Below, piece after piece: positions 1-6,260 of a stretch of 12,354 nucleotides of DNA (position 1 is its first letter; every line of letters begins with the position of its first letter). The stretch spans positions 1 to 12,354 of the forward strand of contig CAIWHI010000916.1 of the NCBI GenBank assembly GCA_903912435.1, in the 5' to 3' direction. The stretch is from an uncultured Bacteroidota bacterium. GTDB lineage: Bacteria; Bacteroidota; Bacteroidia; Chitinophagales; Chitinophagaceae. A program made the translations under genes and the position numbers. Under the pieces are notes generated by a model. That model made no database searches. It was given only the letters and a program-made list of their open reading frames with translations, and was not told where the DNA came from.

Positions 1-15
1 ATCAAAAATAATTTT

Positions 16-60
16 CAAACCTGAGATAAAGATTGCCGGATAATCAGGTTTGCTTTTAAA
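16..60 (+). terminator. Possible terminator hairpin at the left edge
   Basis: A 9-bp inverted repeat (CAAACCTGA at 16-24, TCAGGTTTG at 44-52) encloses a 19-nt loop and is followed on the plus strand by CTTTTAAAATTT. It could end a plus-strand gene lying left of the window. The T run is short and the loop long, so this is tentative. Confidence 0.35.
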
Positions 61-71
61 ATTTAAATAAG

Positions 72-106
72 AATGCCAATTAGTTGAATGTCAGCTAATT
101 GGCATT
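72..106. terminator. Bidirectional terminator-like hairpin downstream of the norB-like gene
   Basis: A perfect 12-bp inverted repeat (AATGCCAATTAG at 72-83, CTAATTGGCATT at 95-106) has an 11-nt loop. T-rich sequence follows on both strands: TCTAGTTTTATTTA on plus, and TTATTTAAATTTT on minus. It lies about 125 bases past the stop of the minus-strand norB-like gene and is the best candidate for ending that operon. Confidence 0.55.
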
Positions 107-146
107 TCTAGTTTTATTTAGCCATATGTCATAAATAATATTATGA

Positions 147-220
147 TGGATTGCAAATCCACTACCATTTGGGACGGGATTAGAAATCCCGTTCAGCACT
201 TTATTAAAATCCCGACCAGC
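147..220. repeat. REP-like palindromic unit array
   Basis: Two small hairpins share the same core, GGATT-3nt-AATCC. One is TGGATT/AATCCA (147-152, 156-161) and the other ACGGGATT/AATCCCGT (174-181, 185-192), each with a 3-nt loop. A third half-unit follows: AAATCCCGTTCAGC after the second hairpin is echoed by AAATCCCGACCAGC at 207-220. The compact hairpins, tight loops and repeated half-sites in an intergenic tail resemble REP/RAYT-type extragenic palindromes. Family identity cannot be shown from one copy. It may also help end norB-like transcription. Confidence 0.45.
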
Positions 221-229
221 TTACGCTCT

Positions 230-1555
230 TTATTGCTCCTTAACAACCATTGTTATGGCCTGCCTTATATAAACCACAGCTATTGTACCAATGCTAATGA
301 GTAATCCTGCACCGGCTATTGATGAAACGGTGAGGGCTTTTGAAACATAAAGCATCACTTTCTGAAAATTTGTATTTCCTTGGAAGGTGAGCATATAGCC
401 TTTTATCATACCTGCCGCTATCAATGAAAACCAAAATACCCCAAGGCTATATTGGCATATCCAATATTGGGTGCCTATTAGCTTTTTAGCTTTGTCTTTG
501 ATATTGTCTATGCCCAGCATATAGCTAAATCCTGATAACAATATCATGGTGTTGATGCCAATAGTAGTACCCATGGCATGGGCTACAGTGAAATGGGTGC
601 CATGTGTATACCTGTTAATAGCCGGAACCGACATAAGGAGTGCCAATAGCAAGTTAAGGAATACCCAGAATTCGGATGCTATCAGGTATCTGTAGGTGAT
701 CAGGTTCCTGTAACGTCTGCGAGTATCTAGTGTGTTTTTAAAGCCCTGTACCATCCTTATAAAAAATACCCATTCTGTCATGCTTATCAGGTATGATGTA
801 TCCCTAATCCATGATGAGGCAGGGAGGTTGTATACATGGTGCCCCCAATTGAACATGAGATTAGACAGGCCAAGAATATAAAAGAAGAAGGCCGGGTAGC
901 CCCTTGCAATATTTTCATTCCCGCTAATCTTTACCATTAAATATAGTGAAGTGCCATATAGAATCTGGTTCCATGCACCTACAGATGAACCATTTGCCTT
1001 CCATTGTATGGTTACCTCTCTAAGGTAGGATTGCCTGAACCAGGGTATTTGCCATAGGTTTTGTTCCAAGAATGTGAGGAGGAAGAACAAAAGCCCTGTA
1101 GACCACATCCATACATACATTGGCTGGTTAGCAGCACTTTTGAACCAGGGTAGAAAATAACTCCCCATAAGGAGTACCCAGCTAATGAGCAGTGGTAAAC
1201 AAAGTGCTGGTGGAAATTCCCAGTATTCCCTACCACCAAATTGTTTCATAGCATAGCATGTAAAAATGGCAATGATGGTGCCAATCCAGGTAATAATGTA
1301 TAGTTTTTCTAAAGCCCTGGACTGGTTGGTAAACCCAAATGCATCATTTTTGAAGTGCATTATACAGGCTGATGCTCCAGAAATTATCCAAAATAAAGCT
1401 GCTGAAACGTGAAATGGTCTTAACTGGTAAAAGGGTAAGAATTGGTTGTAGGTTTCGGGAAAGAGAAATGCCCAGGATGCCAGTAAACCAAATGCAAGGG
1501 TAGCTATCAGGAGCAGTAATGATGATATAATATGTAACCGGATGAATTGATGCAT
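230..1555 (-). CDS. NorB-like haem-copper oxidase subunit I with altered active-site ligands
   Basis: This is a 441-aa polytopic membrane protein (about 12 hydrophobic segments), close to the usual NorB length of roughly 450-470. NorB landmarks are present: RPFHV with H49 (low-spin haem b ligand), GRE at 108-110, GHH at 238-240 (two FeB histidines), E261, and THGT followed by AH326 (proximal haem b3 ligand). By manual alignment to Pseudomonas NorB from memory, the FeB ligand equivalent to H207 is N188, E211 is V192, E215 is N196, and the second haem b ligand H349 is M328. It lacks the longer CcoN/CtaD architecture. The start is ATG, one base after the norC-like stop (TAAAATG), so the two are translationally coupled. 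The family normally forms a NorCB complex reducing NO to N2O in the cytoplasmic membrane. The substitutions leave the actual reaction open, so I give no gene symbol. Confidence 0.85.
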   Translation of the reverse strand: MHQFIRLHIISSLLLLIATLAFGLLASWAFLFPETYNQFLPFYQLRPFHVSAALFWIISGASACIMHFKNDAFGFTNQSRALEKLYIITWIGTIIAIFTCYAMKQFGGREYWEFPPALCLPLLISWVLLMGSYFLPWFKSAANQPMYVWMWSTGLLFFLLTFLEQNLWQIPWFRQSYLREVTIQWKANGSSVGAWNQILYGTSLYLMVKISGNENIARGYPAFFFYILGLSNLMFNWGHHVYNLPASSWIRDTSYLISMTEWVFFIRMVQGFKNTLDTRRRYRNLITYRYLIASEFWVFLNLLLALLMSVPAINRYTHGTHFTVAHAMGTTIGINTMILLSGFSYMLGIDNIKDKAKKLIGTQYWICQYSLGVFWFSLIAAGMIKGYMLTFQGNTNFQKVMLYVSKALTVSSIAGAGLLISIGTIAVVYIRQAITMVVKEQ

Positions 1556-1556
1556 T

Positions 1557-1964
1557 TTAATGGTCGAGATTGTAATTGCCAGATAATGTAACCTTTTCCT
1601 TTGGTACTATATTCCTGCCACTTTTATCCACCCACCTCAGGAAGGCTATGATATTATTGATCTCCGCATCTTTAAGGTGAAAATTAGGCATTTTGGCTGT
1701 GCCAGTGGTGATAAAGGCCCTTATATATGCTTCGTTTTTAACCGGGTCGGAGGCTATATTAGTTAGGTCGGGACCCATATATCCACCCAGGCCATATAGC
1801 TGATGGCAGGTCTGGCAGTTTTTTTGTTGCCAGGTATTGAACCCCGCTATTGCAGCGGTATCTGGTTGAGTTGCTGTTGGGTCTTTTTGGTCGCACTGGC
1901 TATAAACCAGATAAGTATATATTGAGAATATAACAAAAAGTGATGTCCAAACTAAAACCTTCAT
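1557..1964 (-). CDS. NorC-like membrane-anchored cytochrome c
   Basis: This 135-aa protein has an N-terminal membrane anchor (residues 4-21) and one class I c-type haem site, CQTCH at 50-54, with a likely axial Met in KMPNF (M92). The pattern W-x-x-K/H-N-C-x-x-C-H, then GPDLTN, then MPN, then IIAFLRWV is typical of NorC, the electron-entry subunit that feeds NorB. The frame stays open to a TTG at 1973, but ATG 1964 is preferred because it begins the lysine-then-hydrophobic anchor directly. It lies 26 bases after the upstream flavoprotein stop and 1 base before the norB-like start, so the three genes are probably one transcript. The haem domain should face the periplasm. Confidence 0.85.
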   Translation of the reverse strand: MKVLVWTSLFVIFSIYTYLVYSQCDQKDPTATQPDTAAIAGFNTWQQKNCQTCHQLYGLGGYMGPDLTNIASDPVKNEAYIRAFITTGTAKMPNFHLKDAEINNIIAFLRWVDKSGRNIVPKEKVTLSGNYNLDH

Positions 1965-1990
1965 ATGCGGCAATTATAAAAACAGTCTAC

Positions 1991-3805
1991 TTATTCTACT
2001 GGTTGGGGAAAGGCTATATTGAGGGAACTCAATTCAAGCGCAGCCTTATCAAGTTCATCCTTCATTTTGGCTATATAATGGTTACTTTCCTTTTTGAAGT
2101 AAACCACCAGGTTATTATAATACTCTATGCCTTCCAGCAGGTTTTTACGGAAGGTTAGCAGGTATTTTACCTGTTTAGCATTCAACAAGCTATCGGTTTC
2201 TATTTTCTTAATGAGATAGTCTATATAAATCTGCAATTCGTTGATGAACATATTAGGGCGGGGTAGTGAATTGAGAATATTCCACTTGCCATAAATATGG
2301 CCTACCATCTCAGCGAGGGTAAATATGCCTGAAAAATAAGCCAGGTTTGGCCCGGGGCATATGGTTACTGCTGATAAATTGTGTGACAATGGGATATTAT
2401 CTTTCAACAACACACCTGCTCCTAATCCTTCGCACAGGCAATCTTTTTCTGTGATGCGTTCAAACTCTTGCTCATACAGGTCAGTAGGCAGGTGCTTTTC
2501 CCTAAGCTGTTTTATTTTCAGGTTTTGGTATTCCCGCGATGCGGTGCAAACTGCCTCGGGGGTAAGTTCGCTATCTGATGATAAGAATTTTTTAAAGCAA
2601 GGGCTGCCCGGCCTGTCTTTTTCTATTCTTTCAAGCCTTTGTTGCTGGCTGGTTGTCCTCCTGAAGTTGTTGAACGGAATGCCTAAAGGGGATGCATTAC
2701 TTAGGTAATAGTCTTCTTTTTTAGCATTGGCCAATTCATTGAGGGTATTCGTGTCCACATTTGTGGCCTCCGGAACTAGAAGAAATGGGCTTCCCCAACC
2801 GGTTCCATTCAGGTTATAATACTCCATCAGGAATTCGTTCTCTTTAGCTGTGCCTATACCACCCTGGACTGTGATTTTTAGTTCTGGAACATTTTTAAAC
2901 CCAGGTATATTCCGGCCTGCTATTGCAGATGCACAAAGTGCAAATATTTCCTCAGTAAGTTCTTCTCTCTTATTTTTAAATTCTTCTAATATTGGACCCA
3001 GTAGCAAACCTTCGGTAGGGAAGGCATGGCCGCCGCAGTTGAGGCCTGATTCTATACGGTATTCAGAAACCCAAATGCCTTTTTTAGCTAAAATCTTACC
3101 CTGTACCAGTGCTGACCTGAAATCACTTACTTTTAATATGATCCTCTTCTTCAGCTGCCCATCAGCATCAGGGAAAAAGTCGGGGAATTGCTCAATATAA
3201 TTATACAGGCGTGGATTGTACCCAGCAGAAAAAACAACAGATGAGGTAAGGTTACTGGTTGCAAACCCACGAAGGGCAGCAGACGCATCTGAAAATTCCA
3301 TAGGTAATTCTACACCTGCGGCATCCTTATTCATCCTGTCGCATTTCGACATGATGTTTACATCTATTTTGCCAGGTTTAATTCTGTTACGTAAGTTATT
3401 TTGTAGCTCCAGTTTTGTAGCTTCATCACTTGTTTCCAACATTTCCTGGTAGGCAATTTTGACCGGAGAATCGTTTGGAAGGAGGTCGAAATATTTTACA
3501 AGATCATTATTACCTTCGAATGGAAGTGTTTTAATATCATCAATTTGGCGATTGATGATATCATTCAGTAAATTCAGGTATTCTTTAATTCTTCTTGCCC
3601 TATGGTCTTCATCTTTAGTATGAATAGGGTGGTAATGTGTACCGGATTCCTTACAATGGTATTCCCTCATTTTTTCTATAAGATGGTCGTCCATAATAGA
3701 GACAACAGATGTAATGCCATATTTAGCCACCTTTACCGGAGTATCAATACTATAACCTAATCCTAATACCGGAATATGAAAACTATGTAATTCTGGTTTG
3801 TTCAT
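1991..3805 (-). CDS. FMN TIM-barrel-like protein, nitronate monooxygenase-related
   Basis: This is a 604-aa soluble protein with no signal peptide or membrane span. Glycine-rich motifs resemble the FMN sites of the nitronate monooxygenase / PfaD-like TIM barrels: an N-terminal IPVLGLGYSIDTPVK stretch (11-25), NCGGHAF at 256-262 (compare the GGH motif), and VQGGIGT at 313-319 followed by GWGSPFLLVPEA (336-347). At 604 aa it is far longer than typical nitronate monooxygenases (about 320-380). The extra parts are a helical charged region (about 65-140) and a C-terminal part with C403, C420, C456, C458 and C483, then a helical tail (520-595). It is first in the operon with the NorC- and NorB-like genes. 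Redox or flavin chemistry is a reasonable inference; the substrate is unknown. Start ATG 3805 has no clear Shine-Dalgarno site, as is usual in Bacteroidota. Confidence 0.6.
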   Translation of the reverse strand: MNKPELHSFHIPVLGLGYSIDTPVKVAKYGITSVVSIMDDHLIEKMREYHCKESGTHYHPIHTKDEDHRARRIKEYLNLLNDIINRQIDDIKTLPFEGNNDLVKYFDLLPNDSPVKIAYQEMLETSDEATKLELQNNLRNRIKPGKIDVNIMSKCDRMNKDAAGVELPMEFSDASAALRGFATSNLTSSVVFSAGYNPRLYNYIEQFPDFFPDADGQLKKRIILKVSDFRSALVQGKILAKKGIWVSEYRIESGLNCGGHAFPTEGLLLGPILEEFKNKREELTEEIFALCASAIAGRNIPGFKNVPELKITVQGGIGTAKENEFLMEYYNLNGTGWGSPFLLVPEATNVDTNTLNELANAKKEDYYLSNASPLGIPFNNFRRTTSQQQRLERIEKDRPGSPCFKKFLSSDSELTPEAVCTASREYQNLKIKQLREKHLPTDLYEQEFERITEKDCLCEGLGAGVLLKDNIPLSHNLSAVTICPGPNLAYFSGIFTLAEMVGHIYGKWNILNSLPRPNMFINELQIYIDYLIKKIETDSLLNAKQVKYLLTFRKNLLEGIEYYNNLVVYFKKESNHYIAKMKDELDKAALELSSLNIAFPQPVE

Positions 3806-3918
3806 TTTTTACGATTATAATAATGGCTCAAAATTTGGAGCGTAATTATTTGCTATATTTAAGTTGCTATTTCTGTACTTATATTCATTTAATTTTAAGA
3901 CAAAAAAACTCCGAAAAA

Positions 3919-3934
3919 TGGAATGTATATTCCA
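3919..3934. promoter_or_regulatory. Operator-like palindrome upstream of the nor-like operon
   Basis: TGGAAT-GTAT-ATTCCA is a perfect 6-bp dyad with a 4-bp spacer, about 114 bases upstream of the flavoprotein start. Its size suits a dimeric helix-turn-helix regulator. It does not match the FNR/DNR box (TTGAT-N4-ATCAA). Regulator and target are unknown. Confidence 0.35.
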
Positions 3935-4044
3935 ATAAAATGTGGTGTTTAGATTTTGCAATAATGATTAAAAAGAACTAGCTAGAGATGGTTTTTGCAA
4001 TTACCACTTCAATAGGCGAATGTCCCCATATATTTAATGAAATA

Positions 4045-4084
4045 GCATGATGAAAATCATCACAATAAATGATGGGCATCATGC
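4045..4084. promoter_or_regulatory. Nested inverted-repeat cluster upstream of the thioesterase-queD operon
   Basis: An outer repeat GCATGATG/CATCATGC (4045-4052, 4077-4084) encloses GATGA-AAA-TCATC (4049-4061) and overlaps ATGATG-GG-CATCAT (4069-4082). All three share the half-site GATGA/TCATC. The cluster ends 39 bases before the thioesterase start and there is no T run after it, so an operator or 5' UTR structure is more likely than a terminator. Confidence 0.4.
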
Positions 4085-4123
4085 AGGCTGCAAGCCGCTG
4101 AACTCAATTTTGGGTTCTAATTA

Positions 4124-4609
4124 ATGATTTTAAACAAATTGGAAATCCCAAACGAATTACCCGAAAAAACGCCTGCCGAATCAGAAATTACAATGACTAT
4201 GGTGGTTTACCCCAATGATACCAACCCAATGGGTATGCTACAGGGTGGACGCCTGGTGCAGTGGATGGATACTGCATCAGCAGTATGTGCACAAACCCAT
4301 GCAGAAAGGATTGCCGCTACAGTATCACTCAACAAAATGTTATTCAGAAAACCCGCAAAGACCGGTGATATCATTACTATTAAGGCTAAAATAACCCGTG
4401 CATTTACCAGTAGCATGGAAATTTTCGTTCAGGCATGGGCCCGAAAAGTATTAAATCGGGAAACGTACTTAATTAATGAAGCTTATTTTACCTTTGTGGC
4501 CCTCGACGATAATGAGCATCCGGTTTTGGTACCTAAAGTAAGGCCCGAAACCGATGAAGAACAGTATCAGTATGAGCATGCATTAATAAGGAAAAACCAT
4601 ATAGAATAA
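4124..4609 (+). CDS. Hotdog-fold acyl-CoA thioesterase (YciA/BFIT-like)
   Basis: This 161-aa cytoplasmic protein has the single hotdog domain of the acyl-CoA hydrolase family, which releases CoA from acyl-CoA thioesters. The NDTNPMGMLQGG segment (31-42) leads into the central helix with MDTA (48-51), where D49 matches the catalytic Asp of YciA-type enzymes. RKPAKTGDIITIKAKI (75-90) is the usual strand after it. Length is normal for one domain. ATG 4124 is the first start. It is followed 7 bases later by queD on the same strand, so they are probably cotranscribed. Acyl chain specificity cannot be read from sequence. Confidence 0.85.
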   Translation: MILNKLEIPNELPEKTPAESEITMTMVVYPNDTNPMGMLQGGRLVQWMDTASAVCAQTHAERIAATVSLNKMLFRKPAKTGDIITIKAKITRAFTSSMEIFVQAWARKVLNRETYLINEAYFTFVALDDNEHPVLVPKVRPETDEEQYQYEHALIRKNHIE

Positions 4610-4616
4610 GTTAATA

Positions 4617-4973
4617 ATGATTATATTCAGAGAGTTTACATTTGATTCAGCACATTTTTTGCCAAGGGTACCTGAAGACCATAAGTGCCGCGCCATACAT
4701 GGACATACCTATAAATTGAAGGTATATATTGAGGGCCCACTTGATGATGAACTAGGCTGGGTAGCTGACTTTGCCGGTGTGAAAAAAGTAATCAGTGAAA
4801 CCATTGACCTTATAGACCATAAACTGCTGAATAATATAGAAGGGCTTGAAAATCCTACCTGCGAGATAGTAGCCGTATGGTTGTGGAATAAAATAAAACA
4901 AGACATTCCCGGATTGGTAAGAGTAGAGCTTAATGAAACTCCTACTTCGGGTGTGATTTATGAGGGAAGGTAA
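4617..4973 (+). CDS. queD: 6-carboxy-5,6,7,8-tetrahydropterin synthase QueD
   Basis: This 118-aa protein is the expected size for QueD (E. coli about 121). It converts 7,8-dihydroneopterin triphosphate to 6-carboxytetrahydropterin, the first committed pterin step towards preQ0 and tRNA queuosine. Zinc ligands are H13 (FDSAHF), H28 and H30 (HGH). The catalytic set is C24 (DHKCRAIHGH), D67 and H68 (DHKLLN), and E106 (ELNETPTSG) is the pterin-binding Glu. A eukaryotic-type 6-pyruvoyl-tetrahydropterin synthase is the main alternative, but the short length and CxxxHGH arrangement favour QueD. It starts 7 bases after the thioesterase stop. No other queuosine gene is in the window. Confidence 0.88.
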   Translation: MIIFREFTFDSAHFLPRVPEDHKCRAIHGHTYKLKVYIEGPLDDELGWVADFAGVKKVISETIDLIDHKLLNNIEGLENPTCEIVAVWLWNKIKQDIPGLVRVELNETPTSGVIYEGR

Positions 4974-5052
4974 GCAATAATGTGAACCACCTATTGGAGC
5001 TTAATATTACTTAGTACTCAAAATATTCAGATGATTATTATTGGCAATGCAT

Positions 5053-5089
5053 TTTGGTTTGGAATAGATCTACTCTATTCCAAACCAAA
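5053..5089. terminator. Convergent-gene hairpin, possible bidirectional terminator
   Basis: A perfect 15-bp inverted repeat (TTTGGTTTGGAATAG at 5053-5067, CTATTCCAAACCAAA at 5075-5089) with a 7-nt loop lies between queD and the convergent lipoprotein gene. There is no real T run on either side, so if it terminates, it does so through the stem alone. Confidence 0.55.
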
Positions 5090-5122
5090 TGTTTGTGCCA
5101 GGATTTTGCAATTGCACTAAGA

Positions 5123-5551
5123 CTATGGCGTTGGCTGATTGAAAGACCCGCTAAAAACAGTAGAATCTGTACTGGTATAAGTAAATGTACCTAACATATC
5201 TGGTACGAATGCTGTTAAAGTAATTGTGCCATGTGCCACTCTTGTATTTCCACTGAAATCTCTAAAGTATAAGGAAACAAATTGGTGGATGCTATCAATA
5301 GGGAAAGTTCCTAAAGTATGCGTAAAATGGAAAAAATTCACAACAGCATTACCATTTGCACATTGTCCACCGAAAGATAAAAAGGACGTATCAGATCTGA
5401 AATCAGAAGTGCTATCATTCATGTAAAGGCTAGATCCACTGCTCGAAGTGGCACTAATGAAGTGGTGTGTGGTAGTTGTTCTATGAGCTGTTTTAGTGCA
5501 TCCTGAAATGATCAGGCATGCAAGTGCCATCATTGATAATGTAGTTTTCAT
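5123..5551 (-). CDS. Small secreted lipoprotein (intact member of tandem pair)
   Basis: A 142-aa protein of unknown function. The N-terminus (MKTTLSMMALACLIISGC) is a lipoprotein signal peptide with lipobox ISG-C18. After a Ser/Thr-rich linker, the rest looks like a small beta-sandwich: GTFPID, then a G-x-I-T-L-T strand (HGTITLT), then LGTFTYTS and SGSFNQ near the end. The same layout recurs in the gene just upstream (now broken) and, more distantly, in the lipoproteins at 8796 and 9415. No enzyme motif is visible. It is probably envelope-anchored. The next gene upstream ends 20 bases away, so the pair was likely cotranscribed. Confidence 0.75.
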   Translation of the reverse strand: MKTTLSMMALACLIISGCTKTAHRTTTTHHFISATSSSGSSLYMNDSTSDFRSDTSFLSFGGQCANGNAVVNFFHFTHTLGTFPIDSIHQFVSLYFRDFSGNTRVAHGTITLTAFVPDMLGTFTYTSTDSTVFSGSFNQPTP

Positions 5552-5571
5552 ATTTTAATTTTAGTTTATGA

Positions 5572-6000
5572 TTAAAGGCCATTAAGATTAAAAGAACCGG
5601 TTATTAGAGTAGAATCAATACTTGTAAAGACAAATTATCCTGTAAAATCAGTTGTAATAGTAATACAAGTTATTATGCAATGAGCTTCTATTGCATTGCC
5701 ATAAAAATATTTGAAATTGCAAACCATAAGCTTGTTTGCATTGTCTATTGGGAATGTTCCTAAAGTGGAGGTGTAATGATTAATATCCATTAGTACCCCA
5801 CCGATTGGACCTTGACCTTCAGAGCCAAAATGAATTGAATAAGAAGAAGATTTATAATTAAAATTGGGTACTTTTAAATTAGAGCCATTACTTGCAGAGA
5901 CTCTGAAAAAATGACCGGAAGTAGTAGCCCTGTAGGCAGATTTTGTGCATCCCAGGTAAAGAATGCCTGTAAGTAAGATTAAGGATAGGGTGGATTTCAT
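5572..6000 (-). pseudogene. Tandem lipoprotein paralogue interrupted by an in-frame stop
   Basis: The frame begins with a lipoprotein signal (MKSTLSLILLTGILYLGC, C18) followed by TKSAYRATTSGHFF, parallel to TKTAHRTTTTHHFI in the downstream copy. Translation stops at a TAA at 5637-5635 after 121 residues (ends TDFTG). Reading through that codon, the same frame continues FVFTSIDSTLITGSFNLNGL to a second TAA at 5574-5572. This matches the C-terminus of the intact paralogue (GTFTYTSTDSTVFSGSFN). The read-through length is 143 codons including the final stop, identical to the intact copy. The position is ACA (Thr) in the paralogue and TAA here, with no frameshift. A 121-aa truncated protein may still be made. 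A sequencing error is less likely because two bases differ. Confidence 0.75.
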
Positions 6001-6222
6001 TTTAATGAAAAATTACGTAGTGATAAAGGGAATTTAATAGTTTTCGATCTTTTAAGGTGTTTTGGGCATTTTCAATTACATACTTAGTAAGACAGACTAT
6101 AAAGTAAATTGGTTTGCTAGTTTATGAATAATAATTTTGTTAATGAAATTGATTTGCCTGAAATTAAACCGGATCTTTATACCACAAAATAAAATTCTTA
6201 GTATTACGTTTCACAAGCACAG

Positions 6223-6230
6223 TATATTTG
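6223..6230 (+). promoter_or_regulatory. Candidate Bacteroidota -7 element TATATTTG
   Basis: TATATTTG matches TAnnTTTG exactly and its last three bases form the earliest possible TTG start of the membrane-protein gene. The -33 position is weak (TTAG at 6198-6201). About a dozen chance matches are expected in a window of this composition, so position is the main support. Confidence 0.4.
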
Positions 6231-6260
6231 AGGAATTTAAGACTTATACATTTTAGCATT

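Larger units (their letters stand above)
3806..4123. other. Divergent intergenic region between the nor-like operon and the thioesterase gene
   Basis: This 318-base AT-rich stretch has no plausible coding frame. It must hold the promoters for both flanking transcription units. A 16-bp dyad (3919-3934) and a nested dyad cluster (4045-4084) are listed separately. Near-consensus -7 elements are AAATTTTG on the minus strand (3836-3829) and CAATTTTG on the plus strand (4105-4112). Each differs from TAnnTTTG at the first base, so neither is a confident promoter. Confidence 0.5.

Noticed and set aside
230..1555. Identification as cbb3 oxidase CcoN
   Set aside because: The adjacent NorC-type cytochrome, the conserved E261 after GHH, the GRE motif and the length of 441 all favour the NOR branch; no CcoO or CcoP is present.
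1940..2158. A 72-codon plus-strand frame across the flavoprotein-norC junction
   Set aside because: It is antisense to two well supported genes and its sequence has no recognisable feature.
2361..3452. Several open frames of 78-116 codons on the plus strand opposite the flavoprotein gene
   Set aside because: They lie wholly inside a longer conserved gene on the other strand, show no domain-like pattern and have Ser/Pro/Leu-rich composition typical of antisense frames.
3975..4123. preQ1 riboswitch upstream of the thioesterase-queD operon
   Set aside because: I could not find the short class I hairpin with its A-rich tail or a class II-like arrangement; only GATGA/TCATC dyads are present.
3806..4123. 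FNR/DNR or NsrR box controlling the nor-like operon
   Set aside because: No TTGAT-N4-ATCAA or NsrR-like palindrome was found; the dyads present do not match either consensus.
5226..5426. A 66-codon plus-strand frame opposite the intact lipoprotein
   Set aside because: The minus-strand gene has a signal peptide, lipobox and a tandem paralogue, so this is a shadow frame.
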